Shown: positions 8,245-18,446, counted from the stretch's first letter. The stretch is 64,000 nt of DNA from Pseudomonadales bacterium (GCA_029210125.1 JARGPR010000001.1:1-64000), one strand, 5' to 3'. Program-made: numbers and translations. The notes: generated by a model not told the origin, from the sequence alone.

Positions 8245-9795
8245 TTAATCCAGAGTGTCGATGAGTTCGTCGGTTGCCGTGGGTTCCGGTAAATGGGTTG
8301 GGGTGCGCCCCGATCGCTCGATCATCTCTTTAACCTGGCCCTTCAACTGCTCTGATATTTGTGACCAGTGAAAGCGCCACTTCCAGTTGTCTTCGGGTCG
8401 TCCTGGCGTATTCATGCGGTGATCCCCATCCAGTCCAAGTAGGTCCTGCAGCGGCAGAATCACCAGCTTTGCGACGGAACCCAGAGCGGTTTCGATCAAT
8501 GACCAGGGCATAGGTTGCTCAGGCTGACCTAGATAATCCAGCACGCGGTGTTTCTGTGCTTGATCCAGCGACTGAAACCAGCCGAGGGTGGTATTGTTGT
8601 CGTGGGTGCCGGTGTAGACCACCGAATTAACGGTGTGATTGTGGGGCAGGTAGGGGTTCGCATCGTCGCTATCGAAGGCAAATTGCAGGATCTTCATGCC
8701 CGGTAGGTTATATTTGTCGCGTAGCTGATTAACCTCTTCGGTAATCACGCCTAGATCTTCGGCGATTAGCGGCAATGGTTGATATTTTTGCTGCAACCGC
8801 TGTAGCAGGGCATCCCCTGAGCTTTTGTCCCAGTGGCCGTTTATTGCGGTGGTTTCATGCGCTGGAATTTCCCAACATGCCTCGAAACCGCGAAAATGAT
8901 CGATTCGTACCAAGTCGTAAAGTTGAATGGCGTGTTCGATTCGGCGCTGCCACCACTGAAAACCATCCAATTCCATATGTTTCCAATTATATAGAGGGTT
9001 TCCCCAGTACTGGCCGGTGTCGGAAAAATAATCAGGAGGTACGCCCGCGACGCAGTGAGGATTGCCCTGGTGGTCAAGCCTGAACTGTTCCGGATCAGCC
9101 CAAACATCAGCGCTATCGTGATCTACGAAAATCGACAGGTCTCCAATCATTTGAACATTATTGATATGGGCGTACTGTTTCAGTGCATCCCATTGTTGAA
9201 AAAAAATAAACTGGCTAAAACAGATCCGTTGAAATTCCAGAGGATATTGTTTGAGCCACTTTTCAAGCGCCTGGGGGTCGCGGTCACGTAATGGCGCGGG
9301 CCATTGTGTCCAGGGTTGAGGGTGTTGCAGTTTGATCAGTTCAAAAAAGGCAAACATCTCCAGCCAGTCATCATTCTGGTTTTTGAACAGAGAGAACTGA
9401 TCGCAAAGCGGATTGGATTTGTCTTTTTTAAGGCGCAGATAAGCCTGGTCGATCAACGCGTCCAGTTGTGTGTAGTCCGAAACCGCCAGCGCTTCTGTGC
9501 GTTTGATCAAACCGGTGTCGGCTAACAAAAGCGGAGAGATAAAATGTCTGTTTCCAGCAAAGGCAGAGTGGCTTTGGTAGGGAGAAAAATGTTGGTTGGG
9601 GGGTACCAGCGGCAACATCTGCCAGAAACGGATGCCGGTCTGAGCCAGGAAATCGATAAAACGATAGGCGTTGGGACCGAAACCGCCGAGGGGTAGAGGG
9701 CCGGGTAATGAACTTGGATGTAGCAAAATACCGCAGCTTCTTTCATTCAGTGGGCTATTTGAATTGTCTGAATCACAAGAAGCCGAATCGTTCAT
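8245..9795 (-). CDS. malQ: 4-alpha-glucanotransferase (amylomaltase, GH77)
   Basis: Transfers alpha-1,4-glucan segments between maltodextrins and frees glucose, recycling short chains from glycogen breakdown. GH77 hallmarks are visible: the N-terminal GILLHPSSLPGPLPLGGFG; nucleophile Asp in VRIDHFRGFE (~297); acid/base Glu in LIAEDLGVIT (~345); third acid in YTGTHDNNT (~398). The 516-residue length is that of the short bacterial amylomaltases (E. coli MalQ is longer at its N-terminus). Its ATG overlaps the stop of the upstream GH57 gene by four bases, so glgC, the GH57 gene and malQ form one operon. Confidence 0.96.
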   Translation of the reverse strand: MNDSASCDSDNSNSPLNERSCGILLHPSSLPGPLPLGGFGPNAYRFIDFLAQTGIRFWQMLPLVPPNQHFSPYQSHSAFAGNRHFISPLLLADTGLIKRTEALAVSDYTQLDALIDQAYLRLKKDKSNPLCDQFSLFKNQNDDWLEMFAFFELIKLQHPQPWTQWPAPLRDRDPQALEKWLKQYPLEFQRICFSQFIFFQQWDALKQYAHINNVQMIGDLSIFVDHDSADVWADPEQFRLDHQGNPHCVAGVPPDYFSDTGQYWGNPLYNWKHMELDGFQWWQRRIEHAIQLYDLVRIDHFRGFEACWEIPAHETTAINGHWDKSSGDALLQRLQQKYQPLPLIAEDLGVITEEVNQLRDKYNLPGMKILQFAFDSDDANPYLPHNHTVNSVVYTGTHDNNTTLGWFQSLDQAQKHRVLDYLGQPEQPMPWSLIETALGSVAKLVILPLQDLLGLDGDHRMNTPGRPEDNWKWRFHWSQISEQLKGQVKEMIERSGRTPTHLPEPTATDELIDTLD

Positions 9796-11549
9796 GTGAT
9801 TTCGTTGCCGCGTCGCATGGCACCACCGCCTTCCGGATCTCCACGCCCTACCGAAAGTGGTTCATCCAGTTCCCGCGGTGGAGGTACTTCGAGTAAGCAG
9901 TACAGATGGCGCAGATGGTTGCGATAGAGCAGATCAAAATCTCGAACCGCCTCTGCTGAGTTGTAGTCTCCAAACCACCAGAACCAGTCGGAGGCCTCAC
10001 AAATCGCTAGTTGTTTTTCTATTTCACGTGTTTTGGTTTGGTCTCCTGTTTGTTTGTTGAGAATTTTATCGACCTGTAGTTTTGCATTACAAAGCAGGTC
10101 CCAAGCCCGATTTTTATCGGGATCACCGATCCAGGTGGTAAAGCTTCCGTATACCCAGCTACCTGCTTTTAGCTGTTTGATGGCCGCTTTTTTCATATCG
10201 TCACGGAGGCACTCAGAAAAGGTGCTGGGGTGCAGGTCTGGATGTTCATCCAGTGCCTGGTATAGCGCGGTGAGGAAGTGATAGCCATTGTCTGGATAAT
10301 GCTCCCAGCAGTTTTCGCCATCAAGAATGATGGATACCACCTTATTTGGATCAGCTTCGCAGGCTTTATGGATCTGCTCAAGGTTGTGAATCAGATTTGC
10401 GACCGCATCGTTGGCGTGCCATTTGGAATAGTTAAATCCAATCATATCGGAGAGGTTGTCATCCCTGAAGAAGCAGTCGATATTATATTCACCGACCCGA
10501 TAGGGGTGATGAATACAATCCTGTGGTGGATGGTCACTCTCGGTCAGGCTGTGATGCAAAACCCCTTCGCCGCTGGCGGTCCATTTAAATCCAGCGTTGA
10601 CCAGCTGGCCTAGTGTCGCATCACTTACTCCGCCCTCCGAAGGCCAGCACCCGACCGGTTTAACACCAAAAAAATTCTGGAAGGATTCGATCGCCCACTC
10701 CAGTTGCTGGCAAGCTCGAGCGTCGCCACCAGGGTATGAAAATTCTGGTAATAAAATATCGTGTTTAGCGTCACGTCCGGACTCCATGTCAATCATCAAT
10801 GGTAAGATCGGATGACTATAGGGCGTTACGCTGAGTTCAATTTTGTTCTGATCCGCTAGTTTTCGGTAACGGGGGATGATGGTGCCGAGTTGTTCACCGA
10901 TCAGTTTTAGAAGTTGTTTACGGTCTTCCAGGCTATATCGAGATCCTTGGCGCATTAAATGGGTCAGTAGATCGCTGTCACGACGTACGGTCTCGCCAAA
11001 CCAGGCGATGTGATACCACATGATCAGATCATGAAAGTATTGATCATTTAGATAGCTCAAATAGCTCCAGTCCTTCATTGCTTGGTTAGCAAGCCCTGCC
11101 AGACGTAAATAATCGGGAAACCGTTTGATTAGTCGTTCTTCGTTAGCCCGAAGACATTTTTCGATGATTCCAGCACGTTGTTCGTTTTCAACTGGAATCT
11201 GTTCTGCAATCAATTGGGTGAGCAGGTCATCCCGAGGTACGGAGCCCTCAGAAAAATAGGCATCGATCTGGTTAACATAATCGTCAATCTGTTCCAGCAG
11301 AAGCGGACTGAAATTTACCACAGCACGCGCACCTGGGTCGGCTTCGATAATCGCAGCCATGTCCACGTAATCTTTGATCCCGTGAAGGTAAACCCAGGGT
11401 TGTTGGTAGCGCCCATTTGCAGGGTTTTGATAACTGGGTTGGTGCATATGCCAACAGAGTACAACGCGAGTTGGCGATGGTTTTAGTGAGACCGGCCCGA
11501 GGCTATCTTGAGGGGTGTCGTGGATTTTTTCTTCATTTGGCGTGTGCAT
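9792..11549 (-). CDS. Glycoside hydrolase family 57 protein (alpha-amylase/glucanotransferase-like)
   Basis: A cytoplasmic GH57 enzyme (585 residues, no signal peptide). The family includes alpha-amylases, 4-alpha-glucanotransferases, amylopullulanases and branching enzymes, so the exact reaction cannot be read from the sequence. Visible GH57 motifs: VLCWHMHQPSY near the N-terminus; AVVNFSPLLLEQ; the nucleophile Glu in GCWPSEGGVS (~304); and the acid/base Asp in IILDGENCWEHY (~409). It starts four bases after the glgC stop, with a GAGGT site inside the end of glgC, and overlaps malQ by four bases. That tight coupling says it works on glycogen or maltodextrin. No glgX (debranching enzyme) lies in the window, so it may fill that gap; this is inference. 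Confidence 0.9.
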   Translation of the reverse strand: MHTPNEEKIHDTPQDSLGPVSLKPSPTRVVLCWHMHQPSYQNPANGRYQQPWVYLHGIKDYVDMAAIIEADPGARAVVNFSPLLLEQIDDYVNQIDAYFSEGSVPRDDLLTQLIAEQIPVENEQRAGIIEKCLRANEERLIKRFPDYLRLAGLANQAMKDWSYLSYLNDQYFHDLIMWYHIAWFGETVRRDSDLLTHLMRQGSRYSLEDRKQLLKLIGEQLGTIIPRYRKLADQNKIELSVTPYSHPILPLMIDMESGRDAKHDILLPEFSYPGGDARACQQLEWAIESFQNFFGVKPVGCWPSEGGVSDATLGQLVNAGFKWTASGEGVLHHSLTESDHPPQDCIHHPYRVGEYNIDCFFRDDNLSDMIGFNYSKWHANDAVANLIHNLEQIHKACEADPNKVVSIILDGENCWEHYPDNGYHFLTALYQALDEHPDLHPSTFSECLRDDMKKAAIKQLKAGSWVYGSFTTWIGDPDKNRAWDLLCNAKLQVDKILNKQTGDQTKTREIEKQLAICEASDWFWWFGDYNSAEAVRDFDLLYRNHLRHLYCLLEVPPPRELDEPLSVGRGDPEGGGAMRRGNEIT

Positions 11550-11553
11550 CTTA

Positions 11554-12825
11554 TTAGACCTCGTTGAGGGCTACTTTGAGCATTTCGGCTGATACCAATA
11601 CCACTCCAGCCGGTGAAACGTGATAGCGTTGGCTATCCTGTTCGAGGTCTTCCCCGATCACGGTTCCGGGAGGAATTACGCAATTTTTGTCGATGATCAC
11701 TTTGCTGAGCCGGCAGTTACGGCCTATATCAACGTCGGGCAGAATGACACAATCGGATAGGATGCAGTAGCTGTGAACCCGCACGTTATTGGAGAGTATG
11801 GATCGGCGCACAGCACTCCCCGAAACGATACATCCTGCAGAGACCATAGAATCTACCGCATAACCACGGCGCCCGTCATCATCAAAAACAAACTTTCCCG
11901 GAGGTAGTTGTTCCTGGTAGGTCCAGATCGGCCAGCGTTGATCATAAAGGTTGAGCGGCGGTGTAACGGCGAGTAGCTCCATATTAGCCTCGTAATACGC
12001 ATCGACGGTGCCCACGTCGCGCCAGTAGCCGCCTTCTTCTCGCTCTTCGTTGCGGAACCGAAAGGCTGAAACGGGATATCGATGAATGAGCGCGGGGATA
12101 ATATCCTTGCCAAAATCATGGCTAGAACCCTCTTTCAATTCGTCCTCATTCAGGGTGCGGCTGAGGAACTCACGATTAAAGATATAGATCCCCATCGATA
12201 CCAGTGCGACCTCTGGGTTGTCGGGGGAGGGTTGGGGGTTGTCCGGCTTTTCATTAAACTCCATGATCTGGTCGTTATTGTTGACCGACATTACACCAAA
12301 CTCTTTAGCATCCTCCAGTGGAACCTCAATGCAGCCAACCGTCATCTCGGCACCGGTGTTCATATGGGCACGAATCATCTCTTTGTAATTCATCTTGTAA
12401 ATATGATCGCCTGCCAGTATCAACACAAAAGCGGGATCCAGTTCTTCAATAATATCGAGGTTTTGAAATACAGAATCTGCAGTGCCTCGATACCACATCT
12501 CTTTGATCCGTTGCTGTGCAGGGATCAGTTCGACAAATTCACCCAGTTCTGCACGAAGAAAATTCCAGCCCCGCTGGATATGTCGATTAAGCGAATGGGA
12601 TTTGTACTGGGTAAGAATAAAAATCTTGCGGATGTTGGAGTTAATACAATTTGAGAGAGGAAAGTCGATGGTTCGATACTTGCCACCGAAGGGAACCGCT
12701 GGCTTAGCATGCCAGCGGGTTAGATCCTTGAGTCTGGAGCCGCTGCCGCCGGCCATGATAATTGCGAGCGTTTCCTGTGAAACGCGACCAGTTTTTTTTG
12801 GGACTGAACTGTGAGTTTTCAACAC
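11554..12825 (-). CDS. glgC: Glucose-1-phosphate adenylyltransferase (ADP-glucose pyrophosphorylase)
   Basis: Makes ADP-glucose from glucose-1-phosphate and ATP, the committed step of bacterial glycogen synthesis. The nucleotide-binding loop IIMAGGSGSRL is followed by AKPAVPFGGKYR and IDFPLSNCINS. LILAGDHIYKMNY carries the catalytic Asp region, and GGYWRDVGTVDAYYEANM the sugar-phosphate site. A C-terminal left-handed beta-helix repeat region (SGSAVRRSILSNNVRV...) follows. The AGGAGA ribosome-binding site at 12829-12834 would lie inside the gene if a TTG at 12837 were used, so the start is GTG 12825 or TTG 12822. It is the first gene of glgC-GH57-malQ and is divergent from glgB. Confidence 0.96.
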   Translation of the reverse strand: MLKTHSSVPKKTGRVSQETLAIIMAGGSGSRLKDLTRWHAKPAVPFGGKYRTIDFPLSNCINSNIRKIFILTQYKSHSLNRHIQRGWNFLRAELGEFVELIPAQQRIKEMWYRGTADSVFQNLDIIEELDPAFVLILAGDHIYKMNYKEMIRAHMNTGAEMTVGCIEVPLEDAKEFGVMSVNNNDQIMEFNEKPDNPQPSPDNPEVALVSMGIYIFNREFLSRTLNEDELKEGSSHDFGKDIIPALIHRYPVSAFRFRNEEREEGGYWRDVGTVDAYYEANMELLAVTPPLNLYDQRWPIWTYQEQLPPGKFVFDDDGRRGYAVDSMVSAGCIVSGSAVRRSILSNNVRVHSYCILSDCVILPDVDIGRNCRLSKVIIDKNCVIPPGTVIGEDLEQDSQRYHVSPAGVVLVSAEMLKVALNEV

Positions 12826-13129
12826 ATATCTCCTCAAACGGCCAACAATTAATCGTTTAGATTATTTTATAACTCACTTTAATGACTCTGTTATGACGTA
12901 ATACCTGTTACTTCTGTAAACTAACCTTTAATGTTCCAATAATAGGGTTACTCTCTCCAGCGAGTAAACAACTATTTAAAGTCATGTAGTGGGTTTAACT
13001 CTTGCAGAGATAAAGTTTTGAGCTGATCTTGAATAATTATGCAAAATAACAGCCAGTATTTATTAGATCTCCCCCAATTGATGAGCGGTTATACATTGCC
13101 AAATACGCAGAAGAAATCAGGAACAGTTA
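12826..13129. other. Divergent glgC/glgB control region
   Basis: About 300 bp of AT-rich DNA between the starts of glgC and glgB. It must hold promoters for both the glgC-GH57-malQ and the glgB-glgA units. I see no clean -35/-10 pair at 17-bp spacing, no terminator and no open frame of interest. The glgB ribosome-binding site AGGAA lies six bases before its ATG. Confidence 0.6.
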
Positions 13130-15352
13130 ATGAACAACTCCGCCAGTATTAAAAAAGTTCTGGACGATGATTGGCGTCTTCTTTTGAATGGGGAGCATCA
13201 TGATCCATTGCGTTTTCTCGGTATTCATCAACAGGAAAATAGAGTTCGGTTACAGGTTTTCAGGCCCTCTGCCAGCCGTGTTTTTTTGCAGACCAGTGCG
13301 GGTTTGAGCCAGCTTGAGCAAGTTTACGAGGGTTGTTTTCGATGGATCTCTGACCATGAAGAAAATGCCAACCATGAACCATTGCTGGGCTCGCACCCGG
13401 AAATGGTTCAGGAGAATACCGATGGTTCAAGATCCAGTTTTTTTGACCCTTATACTTTCTTTCCTGAGATCGATAATGACGCGTTAACAGGCTTTAGTGC
13501 GGGGACTAGCTGGCAAGCGTATCGGATATTTGGAGCACACCGAAGGTGCATAGACGGTATCGAAGGAGTGCGTTTTTCGGTTTGGGCACCCAATGCGGGT
13601 CGGGTGAGTGTGGTTGGTGATTTTGATGGATGGGATGGCCGGGTCTATCCAATGCAAAGTCGCGGTGGCAGTGGAGTATGGGAAATCTTTATTCCAGGCC
13701 TGGATCAATACACGCTCTATAAATATGAAATTCGTAACCGAGACAGTGGTCAGATTCTTATCAAAGCCGATCCCTTTGGTCAGCAGTTTGAGCTACGACC
13801 CAACACCGCCTCAGTAGTGAATGGTGTAAATAAGTTTGAATGGCATGATCAGTCGTGGCTGGATAAGCGTAGTCGCTGGGACTGGCTTCACAGCCCGATG
13901 TCGGTTTATGAGCTGCATCTGGGTTCATGGCAGCGAGATGAAGGTGGCGGTTTCCTGAATTACCGGGAGCTTGCATCAAGGTTGGTTCCCTACGTAAAAG
14001 AGCTTGGGTTTACCCATGTCCAGTTAATGCCAGTTACTGAACACCCTTTTGATGGCTCCTGGGGGTATCAGGTAACCGGTTATTTTGCGCCGACTCGACG
14101 TTTTGGTAGCGCCGATGATTTTCGATATCTGGTGAACCACTGCCACGAAAACAATATTGGGGTGCTGCTTGATTGGGTTCCCGCACATTTTCCCCGTGAT
14201 GAGCACGCGCTTGCTAATTTCGATGGTACTGCATTGTTTGAACACGATGACCCTCAGAAAGGCGAACATCGGGATTGGGGAACTCTGATCTTTAATTATG
14301 GCCGCAGCGAAGTAAAAAGTTTTCTGCTTTCGAGCGCATTCTTTTGGCTGGACGAGTTTCACATCGACGGCTTAAGGGTTGATGCGGTAGCTTCAATGAT
14401 CTATCTGGATTATTCCCGCGACGAAGGAGAGTGGACCCCCAACAAATACGGCGGGCGTGAAAACCTGGAGGCGGTTGATTTTCTGAGACAGCTGAATAAC
14501 GTGCTTCATGAGCAACATCCGGGAGCGCTGGTTATTGCCGAAGAATCGACCTCCTGGCCGATGGTTTCCCGGCCGGTTTATCTTGGCGGATTGGGTTTCA
14601 GCATGAAATGGAATATGGGTTGGATGAACGATACCCTGGCCTATTTTCAGGAAGACCCGATCCATCGCCCCTACCATCATGACAAGCTGACTTTTAGTTT
14701 GTTATACGCGTTTACCGAGAATTTCGTATTGCCCTTTTCACATGATGAGGTGGTGCATGGGAAACGTTCACTACTGAATCGAATGCCAGGCAGTGATTGG
14801 CAACGGTTCGCCAATTTGCGCTTGCTCTATTTTTACATGTATACCCATCCAGGCAAAAAACTAATGTTTATGGGTAGTGAGTTCGCGCAGGGTAATGAAT
14901 GGAATCATGATAAAGCACTGGATTGGCAACTGTTGGATTTTTCATTTCAACAAGGTGTTAAAAAACTGGTGGCGGATCTGAATCACCTCTATCGAGATGA
15001 AACTGCATTGCATCGAATCGATTTTGGCGAAGAGGGGTTCCAATGGCTGGACTGTCACGATCATAGTCAATCTGTGATCAGTTTTTTGCGTAGAGATGGT
15101 GAGCACTTTGTAGTTGTTATTCTTAATTTTACCCCGGTGCCTCGGCATGATTACCGTATTGGGGTTCCAGAATCCGGCTGTTATTCAGAGCTGTTAAATT
15201 CAGACTCGATCTATTATCGAGGCAGTAATATTTCAAATGGTACCGCTATTAATACACAGGCTGTTGAGTGCATGGGGCAACCCTGTTCGCTATCGCTTAC
15301 GCTGCCACCGCTGGCCGGAATTGTTTTAAAAAAACACAGTGAGACCAGATAG
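13130..15352 (+). CDS. glgB: 1,4-alpha-glucan branching enzyme
   Basis: Cuts alpha-1,4 chains and re-attaches them by alpha-1,6 bonds, branching glycogen. Domain order: N-terminal region (~20-110), CBM48 domain ([25 protein letters not shown], ~145-240), GH13 catalytic barrel, C-terminal all-beta domain. Catalytic residues: nucleophile Asp in [10 protein letters not shown] (~417), Glu in [10 protein letters not shown] (~471), Asp in [11 protein letters not shown]. At 740 residues it is close to E. coli GlgB (728). It is 38 bp upstream of glgA on the same strand. Confidence 0.97.
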   Translation: MNNSASIKKVLDDDWRLLLNGEHHDPLRFLGIHQQENRVRLQVFRPSASRVFLQTSAGLSQLEQVYEGCFRWISDHEENANHEPLLGSHPEMVQENTDGSRSSFFDPYTFFPEIDNDALTGFSAGTSWQAYRIFGAHRRCIDGIEGVRFSVWAPNAGRVSVVGDFDGWDGRVYPMQSRGGSGVWEIFIPGLDQYTLYKYEIRNRDSGQILIKADPFGQQFELRPNTASVVNGVNKFEWHDQSWLDKRSRWDWLHSPMSVYELHLGSWQRDEGGGFLNYRELASRLVPYVKELGFTHVQLMPVTEHPFDGSWGYQVTGYFAPTRRFGSADDFRYLVNHCHENNIGVLLDWVPAHFPRDEHALANFDGTALFEHDDPQKGEHRDWGTLIFNYGRSEVKSFLLSSAFFWLDEFHIDGLRVDAVASMIYLDYSRDEGEWTPNKYGGRENLEAVDFLRQLNNVLHEQHPGALVIAEESTSWPMVSRPVYLGGLGFSMKWNMGWMNDTLAYFQEDPIHRPYHHDKLTFSLLYAFTENFVLPFSHDEVVHGKRSLLNRMPGSDWQRFANLRLLYFYMYTHPGKKLMFMGSEFAQGNEWNHDKALDWQLLDFSFQQGVKKLVADLNHLYRDETALHRIDFGEEGFQWLDCHDHSQSVISFLRRDGEHFVVVILNFTPVPRHDYRIGVPESGCYSELLNSDSIYYRGSNISNGTAINTQAVECMGQPCSLSLTLPPLAGIVLKKHSETR

Positions 15353-15390
15353 AAAAAGTTGTTTGTACTCTGGAATAGACGGAATATTTG

Positions 15391-16908
15391 ATGGGTGATC
15401 CAAAAAAAATACTATTTGTTGCCAGTGAAGTTTTTCCGCTCGCAAAAACTGGCGGGCTCGCAGATGTATCGGGTAGCTTGCCGCTGGCGTTAGGTGAATT
15501 AGGGGTGACGGTACAGGTTTTATTGCCAGCCTATCCCGGAGTGTCGGAAAAAACCCACGGGATGAAAATCGTTTGCGAGTTTGTTGAGGAAACCTCGGGC
15601 TTTTCCGCTCAACTGTTATCGGGTGAAATCGCTCTAAATGGTCAAAAGGTCTGGTTGCTGGATATTCCTGAACTATTTGATCGAGATGGCGGTTTATATT
15701 CCGATAATAATCAACAGGACTGGCCGGACAACCCGCTGCGTTTTGCTGCGTTAAGCCGCGTTGCCTGCCAGCTTGCAGTGGGTGAATTGGTTCCCGGCTG
15801 GAAGGCCGATTTGGTGCACTGTAATGATTGGCAAACCGGGTTGATTCCAGCCTATCTTTCATTGATCGACCTGCCCAGGAGTGAAAAACCCGCCACGCTG
15901 TTTACGATTCATAATCTCGCCTATCAGGGAGTATTTAGTCGTGATCAATTCGACTTCCTAAAAATGCCGGAGGACTGGTGGCAGCCTGATTGCCTTGAAT
16001 ATTACGGCAATTTTTCCTTTCTAAAAGCCGGTTTGGTTTTTTCAGACTGGATCAATACGGTAAGCCCAAGCTATTCGAATGAGATTCTTGAACCGGAGAC
16101 GGGTATGGGTATGGAGGGGTTGTTGCAGTATCGACAGAACTGCTTGTCGGGCATTCTAAACGGTGCCGATTATGATGTCTGGGATCCAGATCATGATCCC
16201 TTGATTAAATTCCCTTACTCCACCCAGGACCTAACAGGAAAACAGCACAATAAATCGGCCCTCCAACGGCAGATGAGTCTGACTATGAGTAGGGATAGTA
16301 TGTTGGTAGGCATGGTCAGTCGGTTGGTCGGGCAGAAAGGTTTCGATCTAATTATTCCACTAATAGAGGCGGTGATGGATGAGCAGTCGCAACCATCAAC
16401 TCAACAGTCCCCCCAAGATAGAAAAGAGCCGTTGGTTCAGTGGGTCTTGCTGGGAACTGGGGAGCCTGAATATCAGCAAAGCATAATTGAATTAAATCGA
16501 CGCTTCCCCAATCAGGTTGCTATCCACCTGGGATATGACGAAACACTAGCGCACCGTATTGAAGCTGGCTGCGACCTGTTTCTAATGCCATCACGGTATG
16601 AGCCCTGTGGTCTAAACCAGATGTATAGCTTACGTTATGGGGCGTTGCCCCTGGTGCACGCCACTGGAGGCCTTGGTGACAGCGTGGTGGATAGTAATGC
16701 TAAAACTATTGCGGACGGCACCGCTACTGGGTTTTCATTTGCGGATTACAAACTGGAAAACCTTCGGGAAACGTTCAAACGGGCGAGGGAGATGTATAGA
16801 GCGCCGGAAACCTGGGGAAAAGTTCAGCAAAATGCAATGAAACAGGACTTCAGTTGGGCGCAAAGTGCTAAACAATATCTGATGTTATATAAGCAGTTGG
16901 GTATTTAA
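15391..16908 (+). CDS. glgA: Glycogen synthase (GT5, ADP-glucose)
   Basis: Adds glucose from ADP-glucose to the non-reducing end of glycogen. The ADP-glucose-binding KTGGLADV motif is at residues 19-26, DLVHCNDWQTGLIPA lies in the N-terminal Rossmann domain, and the C-terminal domain carries LFLMPSRYEPCGLNQMYSLRYG with the catalytic Glu region. A Gln/Ser/Pro-rich insert (~residues 331-346) interrupts the start of the second domain and is probably a surface loop. ATG 15391 is used; a TTG directly before it is less likely. It is the last gene of glgB-glgA; the next gene is convergent after 48 bp. Confidence 0.97.
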   Translation: MGDPKKILFVASEVFPLAKTGGLADVSGSLPLALGELGVTVQVLLPAYPGVSEKTHGMKIVCEFVEETSGFSAQLLSGEIALNGQKVWLLDIPELFDRDGGLYSDNNQQDWPDNPLRFAALSRVACQLAVGELVPGWKADLVHCNDWQTGLIPAYLSLIDLPRSEKPATLFTIHNLAYQGVFSRDQFDFLKMPEDWWQPDCLEYYGNFSFLKAGLVFSDWINTVSPSYSNEILEPETGMGMEGLLQYRQNCLSGILNGADYDVWDPDHDPLIKFPYSTQDLTGKQHNKSALQRQMSLTMSRDSMLVGMVSRLVGQKGFDLIIPLIEAVMDEQSQPSTQQSPQDRKEPLVQWVLLGTGEPEYQQSIIELNRRFPNQVAIHLGYDETLAHRIEAGCDLFLMPSRYEPCGLNQMYSLRYGALPLVHATGGLGDSVVDSNAKTIADGTATGFSFADYKLENLRETFKRAREMYRAPETWGKVQQNAMKQDFSWAQSAKQYLMLYKQLGI

Positions 16909-16956
16909 AAAGCTATTAACGGAGCGTGAATTCAGAGGGCCGTGGATACCGAGCGC

Positions 16957-18330
16957 TTATACTTTTCGCGAAACACGGGTATTGGCGTTATCTGAAAAAC
17001 GATGAAAGCTAAAGGCAGATAGTGCGCAACAAAATAGCCCGACCAGGGAGCTGCCCATCACGTCGCTAAACCAGTGGACATCCAGGTAGAGTCGGCTAAT
17101 CGCTACCATCAAAATGGGCACTGCTGCGGCCAGGTAGGTTTTCCAGTGGTGTCGTTGCTCTATATACTGATTGATCAGGTAGCTACCAAAACCGAATAAT
17201 ATGATCGCCGAAACTGTATGGCCACTGGGAAAGGAGTACGAGTCGACTCCTACCGACAGGGCTGAAGGTCTGGGGGCCTGTATCAGGCCTTTTAGCCCAA
17301 ACACCGCCAGCGCAGCAATCAAAGCAGCTGCCCAGGCATGAATGGCTATCCAGTAATTCCGAATGACGAGTGAAATAACCGTTAGCATTGTCAAAGCCGC
17401 CAGTGCCAATCGAGGATCCCCGAGGGTGGTCACATATTCGAAAAATAGCTCCGCATCGCTGGTTTTTGTGACGATGCCTGTACGCAACTCCTGAGATAGC
17501 TGGCGAAGCTGAAGGTCGAGTCGGAACAGCTCTGGCAGCTCCAAGCTAACCGCAGCAATCAGAATGGTGAGCAAAATCCCACACAGAGCCAAAAGCCCTA
17601 GCGCACCCAGGGGGAACCAGTTTTCACTATTGGGTTGCTGGTAACGCTTCCAGATAAATTGTCGCACGCCTCCATTTTGCACCCAAAGCTCAACCTGTTT
17701 GTACAGATTTCCGCCGTAACTGAGTTGATGTGATACGCGCCGGAAGAACCAGAAAACTGCCCAGCCAATTAGAGTGCCAAACAGTATCCAGAGCATGATG
17801 GTACGAGTGATTTCATCTCCGGCCTGTATTGATGAGCCGAGATAGTAACCGGGTAATAGGTAAGCGGGCGCCCAGCCAATTGCAGAAATGATATTGGTAA
17901 ATATAAAGCGATTGGTTGGCATATCCAGCATGCCCGCCACCATCGGGATAAAGGGTCGAATTGGTCCAATAAAACGGCCGAGTACAATGCTTTTTCCGCC
18001 GTGTCGCTGGAAAAAGCGTTCGCCATTTTCGATCCATTGCGGATGGCTGCGAAAGGGCCAGAAATCCTTTATATGCTGGTGGAAGTAACGCCCTAAAAAA
18101 AAGCTTAAACCATCGCCTAGTACAGCGCCGAAAAATGCAGCGCCCAGAGTTGTCCAGACATCTAATATGCCGCTTCCGGCAATGGCTGCGATACCGAACA
18201 AAAGCACCACACCGGGAACTAGTATGCCGATGACCGCCAACGACTCCGAGAGAGCGATGAAAAAAATAAGCCAGCCGGTCCATCCAGGGTTAGCCTGTAG
18301 CCAGTCGAATATCGGTTGTACATCGGGCAT
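16957..18330 (-). CDS. DedA family / PAP2 phosphatase fusion membrane protein
   Basis: An inner-membrane protein of ~457 residues joining two families. The N-terminal ~200 residues are a DedA/VTT domain, with the conserved ESLAVIGILVPG, GAVLGDGLSFFLGR and the RFIGPIRPFIPMVAGM motif. The C-terminal ~200 residues are a PAP2-type acid phosphatase: KGLIQAPRP, SFPSGHT and SRLYLDVHWFSDV match its three signature blocks and carry the catalytic His residues. DedA members include undecaprenyl-phosphate flippases and PAP2 members include undecaprenyl-pyrophosphate phosphatases, so a role in lipid-carrier recycling is a fair inference. ATG 18330 is preferred over a GTG at 18504, which would overlap the proA promoter area. 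Confidence 0.9.
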   Translation of the reverse strand: MPDVQPIFDWLQANPGWTGWLIFFIALSESLAVIGILVPGVVLLFGIAAIAGSGILDVWTTLGAAFFGAVLGDGLSFFLGRYFHQHIKDFWPFRSHPQWIENGERFFQRHGGKSIVLGRFIGPIRPFIPMVAGMLDMPTNRFIFTNIISAIGWAPAYLLPGYYLGSSIQAGDEITRTIMLWILFGTLIGWAVFWFFRRVSHQLSYGGNLYKQVELWVQNGGVRQFIWKRYQQPNSENWFPLGALGLLALCGILLTILIAAVSLELPELFRLDLQLRQLSQELRTGIVTKTSDAELFFEYVTTLGDPRLALAALTMLTVISLVIRNYWIAIHAWAAALIAALAVFGLKGLIQAPRPSALSVGVDSYSFPSGHTVSAIILFGFGSYLINQYIEQRHHWKTYLAAAVPILMVAISRLYLDVHWFSDVMGSSLVGLFCCALSAFSFHRFSDNANTRVSRKV

Positions 18331-18440
18331 GGTGAGGCGGAGGCGCTCCTGAACTATAGATAGCGTAAAGATAATATTGGACAGGCGCGCAGTATATCGG
18401 CTTTCCTTGTGGTTTCGTAACGGTTTGGTTGCGCTCCATG

Positions 18441-18446
18441 TATAAT
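18441..18446 (+). promoter_or_regulatory. Candidate -10 element of the proA promoter
   Basis: A perfect TATAAT lies 84 bp before the proA ATG. The hexamer 17 bases upstream (TAACGG) is a poor -35 match, so this is a candidate only. It would serve the proA-nadD-rsfS-rlmH-mrdA-rodA series. Confidence 0.4.

Noticed and set aside
15326-15862. 178-residue frame antisense to glgA
   Set aside because: glgA has all its motifs on the plus strand. This frame is a compositional shadow.
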